Positions 53,161 to 58,185 of a DNA stretch of 58,185 bases are shown here, piece after piece. The position numbers were made by a program, and so were the translations under genes. Location: positions 1 to 58,185 of the forward strand of contig CACZZF010000019.1 in assembly GCA_902785575.1 (NCBI GenBank), given 5' to 3'. Under the pieces are notes generated by a model. The model ran no database searches, was not told the DNA's origin, and saw only the letters and a program-made list of their open reading frames with translations. This DNA is from an uncultured Bacteroidia bacterium. GTDB taxonomy: Bacteria > Bacteroidota > Bacteroidia > Bacteroidales > UBA932. Each line of letters opens with the position of its first letter. Position 1 is the first letter of the stretch.

Positions 53161-53279
53161 AAGAGACAACCTGGGGCATTTCCCTTCGGAATTTCCAACG
53201 GACTTCCACCTCAATCCTGGCAAAGGCAAAAAAGAGCCTTGCGGGCATGATTCATAAGTATTTGGCAAAAGAAAGATGA
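53161..53279 (+). pseudogene. C-terminal remnant of an ECF sigma factor
   Basis: In the frame ending at TGA 53277-53279 the sequence RTSTSILAKAKKSLAG, then MIHKYLAKER, matches the end of the sigma-4 helix-turn-helix of Bacteroidetes ECF sigma factors (compare the usual GTSxSxLxxAK). Upstream of about 53165 it gives way to the IS-like sequence. Only about 30 codons remain, so the factor is non-functional. It ends one base before the barrel protein start, as a sigma gene normally would. Confidence 0.65.
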
Positions 53280-53280
53280 T

Positions 53281-54360
53281 ATGGAAGACTGGGTCGATGC
53301 CATAAAGATGCGATTGCAAGGCGAACAGCTCAGTTTGCCTCCGGAGGACTGGGAGCGGTTCAAGGCTGATTATCTTGGAAGGAAGAAAAAGCGTCAGATT
53401 CTTCCTTGGGGGTTAGCGATGGCGGCTGCCGCAGGCCTTGCCATTGTATTACTCGTCAACAAACCGGCTTCCGATGCAATTGTCGCCCCCATTGTCGAAA
53501 ATTCTTTCCACGACATGACTTCTGATGCAAATGCAAGCATCAAGCAAGAAGAAGTTGTTTCATCCGTTGTTAGGCCAGAACCTATGATTGACTTTAAGGA
53601 TGAGTCGGCTGTCAGCCTGCCGCTTTCTGTCGGAGCAGAATTGGAGCAATCTGAAAAGGAGACAGAGAGAAGAGATACGATTCATCAATCTCAGAAAGAG
53701 CCAGCTCAAGTCATTCCTGAAAAGCCTGTCTTCAATGACGTCTTTCCAGAAAAGGAGTTCATCCATAAACGTATTGCTCTTGCTCCTTATGTCAGGGGCT
53801 TCCGAGGGGATGCTTCACTTCGTACGTCATCATCATTACCAGGATATGGTTACATAATCGACGAGACGACTCCAACCATCGAATCCAAAACCCATCATTC
53901 GATACCATTTACCTTTGGATTCGAAGCGAGTCTGCCTCTCCGTCCTCGACTGCAATTAACCTCGGGAGTGGAATTATCCATCTATTTGTCAGATTTCTCT
54001 ATAGTGAAATCCACGACTACGCAAGACTATGCACAAAAGGCATATTATCTTGGCGTTCCCATCCGCTTGGAATGGATCTTCTGGCAACAGGATCGACTCT
54101 CTGCCTGGATTGGTGCGGGAGGAAAGATTGATTATCTTGTCTATGGAAAACTAGGAGATGTCCGTATCAAGGACAATACATGGCATTATTCTGTGGTTGG
54201 TGACATGGGCTTAGAGTATAAACTATTCCCGTGGGTCGGATTGTTCCTTCAACCCGAAATCTCCTATTATTTCAAACCTTCGAGCCCAGAAGTCTTTACT
54301 TATCGCACCGAGCATCCTTTTTGCTTCACTCTAGGAACCGGATTTCGTTTTTTCTTCTGA
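53281..54360 (+). CDS. Membrane-anchored beta-barrel protein (anti-sigma-like arrangement)
   Basis: A 359-residue protein with a short cytoplasmic head (MEDWVDAIKMRLQGEQLSLPP), one membrane helix at about 43-59, an extended hydrophilic stretch (60-160) and a C-terminal outer-membrane-type barrel (about 165-359) ending in FRFFF. Bacteroidales often encode such proteins directly after an ECF sigma gene, and a sigma remnant indeed lies just upstream. The IS insertion probably removed its native promoter. Confidence 0.7.
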   Translation: MEDWVDAIKMRLQGEQLSLPPEDWERFKADYLGRKKKRQILPWGLAMAAAAGLAIVLLVNKPASDAIVAPIVENSFHDMTSDANASIKQEEVVSSVVRPEPMIDFKDESAVSLPLSVGAELEQSEKETERRDTIHQSQKEPAQVIPEKPVFNDVFPEKEFIHKRIALAPYVRGFRGDASLRTSSSLPGYGYIIDETTPTIESKTHHSIPFTFGFEASLPLRPRLQLTSGVELSIYLSDFSIVKSTTTQDYAQKAYYLGVPIRLEWIFWQQDRLSAWIGAGGKIDYLVYGKLGDVRIKDNTWHYSVVGDMGLEYKLFPWVGLFLQPEISYYFKPSSPEVFTYRTEHPFCFTLGTGFRFFF

Positions 54361-54606
54361 TACAGAATGGAAATGTGGAGAAAAGTTTCTATCTTGCTTA
54401 CGTCAAAGACGATATCGGTGAATGATACCGAAATGGTGTATGAAAAACGGATAGACCCATTCCGCCTATAATGTAATAATAACACCTATACCATTAAAAC
54501 CGTTCTTATCATCCTGGATACAGTCCCAGGCGCATATGATTCGCATATATAAGACAATATTCATCCATTATAGGGGGCGTCCTCCTGGATGGACACTAGT
54601 AATACC

Positions 54607-54649
54607 TAAGGAGCGACTATGAGACATAAAATCTCATAGTCGCTCCTTA
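54607..54649. repeat. Perfect 18-bp hairpin
   Basis: TAAGGAGCGACTATGAGA (54607-54624) and its exact complement (54632-54649) are separated by 7 nt. It lies in the 399-nt gap 54361-54759, which otherwise holds no gene that I can support. No T-run follows on either strand, so it is not an ordinary terminator. Confidence 0.75.
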
Positions 54650-54759
54650 AGAAGTCCATTAAGAAGAGGCCCAAAAACTATTCTTCAATTTCTTTAAGTA
54701 CCATAATTAGAAAATAATAGTAGTTTACAAATATAAAAACAAATAACTAATTCTACAAG

Positions 54760-56046
54760 TTATCTTTTAGATGATACGATAAAAGCGCCACTTTTAGGAA
54801 GAAGCCACTCAAAAGCTTCAATGCTTATATGCCTGTCATCATCTGTCTCATTTATCTCGATCTGAGATTGATCAATAAGCGTACCAAATAACTGACCTGT
54901 CAGACGTTGTTCAGGGTCGGCGATTGAATAATCCAGGCGATACGACTTCGTTGAGTACTTTAGACGCTTTGTAAAATGGTTGTCATCAACAGGAGCAATA
55001 AGACAGAATTTCAGTTTAACACGAACATTATCTGAGAAGGAAACTGTCAATTGAGCTTCCCCTGCAGATTCATTACTTTCCTCATACTCAGCATCCCCAG
55101 TAGGCAACCCTTTAGAGAGCGTCTCTTGATTGATTGTCTTTCCATCTTGAGTGACCAGATGAAAGCCCGTATTATATGTTACTGCATCTGGAGACAAATT
55201 ATCCATTTTGGTATGGCGATGATAAATAATCTTAACAAGAGAAAGAATATCCACAAACTCCGCTCCATCTATCGAGACTTGAAATTTCTCAATCTTAAAC
55301 AAATCCTTAAGGCCACAATTCTTGGGTAGATATACATAATTATTCAAGCCTATGTTCGCCTTTATTATATGATTCTTAGAAAAAGGATTCTTAATCGTAT
55401 ATATCTGATCATTATTCTTTTTATAAAACAGCAGAGTAGCACCTTGCGGTAACTCCACGGATGAGCTAATTCCGGTTACTTTTTCATAGGAGTCAGGAAT
55501 CTCACAATGAATAGTTTCTCGATAGACTGAATAATAGGGATTTGAGAGTAAATCGCAGATTCTGTTATCCAATTTGATTAATCCACGTGGCATTTTGGGA
55601 GCGTTCTTCATATACAATTCAGCAGTAGCGCGCCCCCTAAGTTCTGATAACTCTTCTCTAGTTAATCCTTTTAGATAGGTATAGGAAGTTAGCGATGTGG
55701 AAATGAGACGGGTATACTCATCAAGCTTCTTTGGAATGTCAACTAGCCAAGCGAGAAGAACACCTGCAAGGATTGACACACAACCAGCATTAAGTAAGGA
55801 GAAAATGGATTCCCAGAATTCGTTTTTTGGATCACTAAACTGAACGATGACTAAAACCACGATGGCTATAATCGCTAATACTATAGGTTTCCAGAAAGAA
55901 TGGTGGGTTACGTGATCACTATCACCATCATTAGGAAGATGGCAATTCTTTCTAACCTGCGGGCACTCTCGACGGCTATTATATGGGCACTCATTAATAT
56001 CCGAGTACTGGCATTTTTCCTTAGCCTCTGTTTTGGACCAACACAT
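54760..56046 (-). CDS. Hypothetical protein with Cys-rich head and two membrane helices
   Basis: Not recognised. 428 residues: an N-terminal head with five cysteines (positions 2, 12, 20, 28, 35) that could bind metal, membrane helices at about 52-68 and 82-104, then a soluble domain of about 320 residues rich in beta strands (for example GATLLFYKKNNDQIYTIKNP). AT-rich with codon use unlike the core genes, suggesting transfer. Its neighbourhood is made of mobile-element debris, so defence is one possibility, without direct evidence. Confidence 0.6.
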   Translation of the reverse strand: MCWSKTEAKEKCQYSDINECPYNSRRECPQVRKNCHLPNDGDSDHVTHHSFWKPIVLAIIAIVVLVIVQFSDPKNEFWESIFSLLNAGCVSILAGVLLAWLVDIPKKLDEYTRLISTSLTSYTYLKGLTREELSELRGRATAELYMKNAPKMPRGLIKLDNRICDLLSNPYYSVYRETIHCEIPDSYEKVTGISSSVELPQGATLLFYKKNNDQIYTIKNPFSKNHIIKANIGLNNYVYLPKNCGLKDLFKIEKFQVSIDGAEFVDILSLVKIIYHRHTKMDNLSPDAVTYNTGFHLVTQDGKTINQETLSKGLPTGDAEYEESNESAGEAQLTVSFSDNVRVKLKFCLIAPVDDNHFTKRLKYSTKSYRLDYSIADPEQRLTGQLFGTLIDQSQIEINETDDDRHISIEAFEWLLPKSGAFIVSSKR

Positions 56047-56265
56047 AATAAACTTAAATCTAAATAGGCACTATCACAAAGAATCGATCAGGTTCTGTCC
56101 TCGCGCCAAGAGTACAATTACTCTTTTCAAAACAATCCGTTCCCGTGTTCTGGACGATAACCCACTGATACTTACAAAAATAACCAATAATCTTCTCAAA
56201 TCAAATAGTTGTGCTCTAAATAAACTTGTATGTCCGTAAGCCTCTGATTACGATAAACTGATGCT

Positions 56266-56526
56266 TTACCCAATGACATTCCACTCTTTATCGTACAACA
56301 CTCCATTTCGCTGGGCATATACGTCACATCTATTAATCAAAACATCAATAGCTTGTTGGACAGTAATATAATTCATATGCAACTGGTTCGCAATCCGAGC
56401 AGATGTACACCTCGGCCATGGTTGAGGAGATAACGCTTCTTTAACTATTCGAATTCTTGACTCCTGTATGAGTTTATTATAGTGAGGTTTGCGAGGTATA
56501 TAATAGTTTTGTTCTACAATGAACAA
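56266..56526 (-). CDS. Small winged-helix-like protein
   Basis: 86 residues; the middle (TSARIANQLHMNYITVQQAID) reads as a helix-turn-helix followed by a wing (CDVYAQRNGVLYDKEW). No family assigned. It lies 220 nt upstream of the membrane protein gene on the same strand and might regulate it. AT-rich. Confidence 0.45.
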   Translation of the reverse strand: MFIVEQNYYIPRKPHYNKLIQESRIRIVKEALSPQPWPRCTSARIANQLHMNYITVQQAIDVLINRCDVYAQRNGVLYDKEWNVIG

Positions 56527-57093
56527 GTTCTTTCTCTTTGAGAAAGACTCAAAGTCTGCTATCCCATATAGTTCTGAAGCTTCTTTTCAATCTGGAGAAT
56601 CCTCCCGAAACTGACCCCCGTATTTAAAGGGTGCACTATTGAAAGGAAATACCACCATTACCTCAAAGCAAAGAGACTAAACGACCTCCCTGTTTCCAAT
56701 CCAAAAACCCTCCAGCCAATCGAATGTCGTACATATACTACTACGTACAATACGTAATTATACACTGTCAGTAACAACTATGAATAAGCCCGTTCGGTTT
56801 CCTGATCCTAATTCGCCAAGGCCGATTTACTGATTCCGATTTGCGGAGTTCGTTATTGTCGACTACAAGGAGAATGCGTATTAGAATTGCCCTCTCTTAT
56901 CTTTTCCCTTCATCTAAAATGCAGGCTACAGGGATAAAACCGCACCAGCCTGCATTTTAGATTCTAATGAATAGACAACAAAAACGGCTAGAAGATGGCA
57001 ACTCAGTTTGAATTCTCCACTAGCAAAGGGGAGGAAAGATGTAAAACAGAAGTAGCAGTCGATTCGACCATCCATAAATGAAGATAGAACACA
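56527..57093. other. Gap without a supported gene; one IS-like scar and a hairpin
   Basis: Contains CTGACCCCCGTATTTAAAGG near 56610, resembling IS-end sequence, followed by an open but unrecognised stretch to about 56757 (encoding IERKYHHYLKAKRLND) that may be residual coding sequence. The rest, apart from the stem-loop at 56912-56962, shows nothing I can name. Confidence 0.4.
56912..56962. repeat. ATGCAGGCT stem-loop, copy 2
   Basis: ATCTAAAATGCAGGCT (56912-56927) and its perfect 16-bp complement (56947-56962) enclose a 19-nt loop (ACAGGGATAAAACCGCACC). Inner arms and loop match copy 1 at 53055-53095. Confidence 0.75.
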
Positions 57094-57588
57094 CTATTTT
57101 AAGTCATTCGACAATGATCGAAGTTCTTGCTCAATTCTATCAGCTTTATCTTCCAAGTATTGAAAATATATTAGGTGGATATGAGATTGTCCTTGTTCGG
57201 AATCAATTTCGATATCTCTGTCGATAATCGGGAGTTCTGTATGGCTTTTTTGCTCTTTCTTGAATAATAAGGTGAAGAGTTTGTTGCGATATTCCGAAGG
57301 AGAAAGGGTTTTTGTCCTTCTCATTCTTGGAATCTCGTTAATCTCATCACAATAGTAATACAGGATGCAATCTTTATTGTCTTGAAGGAAATCACAGATT
57401 ATCTCTACCATGGAAACAAGCATTTTGGATTCGATATAACCATTTCCATTTCTTTCAAGTGAAATATCAATAAGGTCTGTAGTACCTAAAACATCTTGAA
57501 TTTCTTTTGACGCTTCTGGGTTAAACGAGCAGAGGGAAACTTTTAATTCGTTTCCCTCTGTATCTTTGATTGAAAAGGTAACTTTCAT
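57094..57588 (-). CDS. Hypothetical protein, possible partner of upstream small gene
   Basis: Not recognised. 164 residues from MKVTFSIKDTEGNELKVSL, ending in a helical stretch (YLEDKADRIEQELRSL). I use ATG 57586-57588, since it overlaps the stop of the small gene upstream by ATGA, instead of the in-frame start 8 codons earlier. Soluble; no motif seen. Confidence 0.6.
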   Translation of the reverse strand: MKVTFSIKDTEGNELKVSLCSFNPEASKEIQDVLGTTDLIDISLERNGNGYIESKMLVSMVEIICDFLQDNKDCILYYYCDEINEIPRMRRTKTLSPSEYRNKLFTLLFKKEQKSHTELPIIDRDIEIDSEQGQSHIHLIYFQYLEDKADRIEQELRSLSNDLK

Positions 57589-57731
57589 TTTACCACGACA
57601 TTGAAAGTGCATTCTTTCGCATCTCGGAGTTGTTTTCTTTGCTCTTCCTTACGTTTACGAAGCACGTTAAGCAAGACGAACATCTTGCTATCTGGGTTAA
57701 TTTCCTTAATTGTATGGGTCTTTGTTTCCAT
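57585..57731 (-). CDS. Small basic protein (48 residues)
   Basis: METKTHTIKEINPDSKMFVL begins a 48-codon frame whose stop overlaps the start of the next gene (ATGA). The middle is a charged helix (LRKRKEEQRKQLRDAKE). A near-ideal promoter lies immediately upstream. The two-gene layout of a small basic protein plus a larger acidic one resembles toxin-antitoxin or regulator pairs, but no homology is recognised. Confidence 0.55.
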   Translation of the reverse strand: METKTHTIKEINPDSKMFVLLNVLRKRKEEQRKQLRDAKECTFNVVVK

Positions 57732-57737
57732 TTTCTG

Positions 57738-57769
57738 CAAATATAGTATTAATCCTCAATAATACCAAA
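57738..57769 (-). promoter_or_regulatory. Promoter of the 57.1-57.7 kb gene pair
   Basis: On the minus strand TTTG (57766-57769), 20 nt, then TATATTTG (57738-57745). The -7 element ends only 6 nt before the ATG at 57731, so the transcript would be leaderless or nearly so. Confidence 0.6.
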
Positions 57770-57893
57770 TATAATGAATCTTCAATTAATTTAACTCTTT
57801 ATCAAGAGTTAGCGACTTCCTTCACTCTGTCAGTGCAACACTCTTCCTCTACGATGGCGCCAAACTTGAAAGGGTTTTCATACTACGCATTAT

Positions 57894-57920
57894 TTCGTTA
57901 CGACTTTTTCGTAATGCAAA
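57894..57920 (-). promoter_or_regulatory. Second copy of the ATTACGAAA-type motif
   Basis: Minus strand TTTGCATTACGAAAAAGTCG followed by TAACGAAA, resembling the ATPase leader motif at 35319-35345. No gene is visible after it beyond about 14 codons. The stretch 57770-58030 otherwise shows no gene. Confidence 0.3.
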
Positions 57921-58036
57921 TTTTATACAACTTCTCGATACGCCATAACCATTTCTCAATCCAGCTATGTTCATGAGATGGATCTTAGGGAAGAAATAAG
58001 GGGAAAAGAGGGAAAGGGAAGCCTACTCCCGTTGAT

Positions 58037-58104
58037 GGTCTTGAGGGGCAGATTTTAGGGTCGGTATATATATATACCGCCCTATCTGCCCCGCCATCAA
58101 GACC
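58037..58104. other. Large imperfect cruciform with (TA)n core
   Basis: Nested arms: GGTCTTGA/TCAAGACC (58037-58044, 58097-58104), GGGGCAGAT/ATCTGCCCC (58045-58053, 58084-58092), AGGG/CCCT, and the self-complementary CGGTATATATATATACCG (58062-58079). Small bulges lie between. Lies at the window end, so its neighbour on that side is unknown. Confidence 0.7.
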
Positions 58105-58185
58105 GGGGAAAAATCAATTTCCATCATCCCTTTCCTTTCCATACTCAATTTCAAGATTGGGATTCGCGAGGCTGTATGTTCCGTC

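Noticed and set aside
57710..57976. 88-codon plus-strand frame
   Set aside because: Overlaps the promoter and start of a better supported minus-strand gene and has no domain or coding signature.

Overview
The window looks like a chromosomal piece from an uncultured gut- or rumen-type Bacteroidales. Evidence: several intergenic regions carry the Bacteroidetes promoter pattern (TTTG, 19-22 nt, then TATATTTG or a close variant). Lipoproteins have short SPII signals. Families typical of the phylum are present (DUF4837, DUF5020, DUF5723, CtlX, OlsF-like acyltransferase, LRR-M64 peptidases, BIG2 domains).

Layout. (1) 1-12.2 kb: four tandem paralogous surface lipoproteins, each BIG2 repeats, a plant-type leucine-rich repeat, a thioredoxin-like fold and an M64 zinc peptidase; the second copy is split by a deletion and frameshift. 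(2) 12.3-21.1 kb, minus strand: a citrate cluster citD-citE-citF-citX-citC/citG fusion-acn-icd, which makes, matures and surrounds citrate lyase. (3) 21.2-30.8 kb: housekeeping block with two M23 peptidases, phosphohexomutase, def, ruvX, dxr, rseP, a PurF paralog lacking the catalytic cysteine, and a membrane metallophosphoesterase. (4) 30.7-35.3 kb, minus strand: LAB_N/CtlX fusion, OlsF-like bifunctional acyltransferase, AAA ATPase. (5) 35.5-36.5 kb: a HicAB module with a textbook operator, bracketed by palindromic GCAAGGT repeats. (6) 36.5-46.6 kb: tRNA-Pro, rpsT, tRNA-Glu, DUF4837 lipoprotein, nrdDG, a purine uptake set (Tsx-like channel, NCS2 permease, phosphoribosyltransferase), a GH78 rhamnosidase. 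(7) 46.6-58.2 kb: a DUF5723 protein, then an AT-richer accessory tract with decayed integrase, two DUF1016 nuclease genes (one truncated), excisionase/replication-like genes, IS-end remnants, a beheaded sigma factor, a barrel protein, and unknown genes, with many hairpins.

Most unusual observation: short repeats inserted inside genes and in a terminator, built as a conserved core (35 nt in one family, 69 nt in another) flanked at each site by locus-specific inverted arms of about 18-24 bp. Two copies of each family occur here; three of the four lie in frame within protein-coding genes. They look like fold-back insertions or insertions into hairpin loops, and I do not recognise them as a described element.
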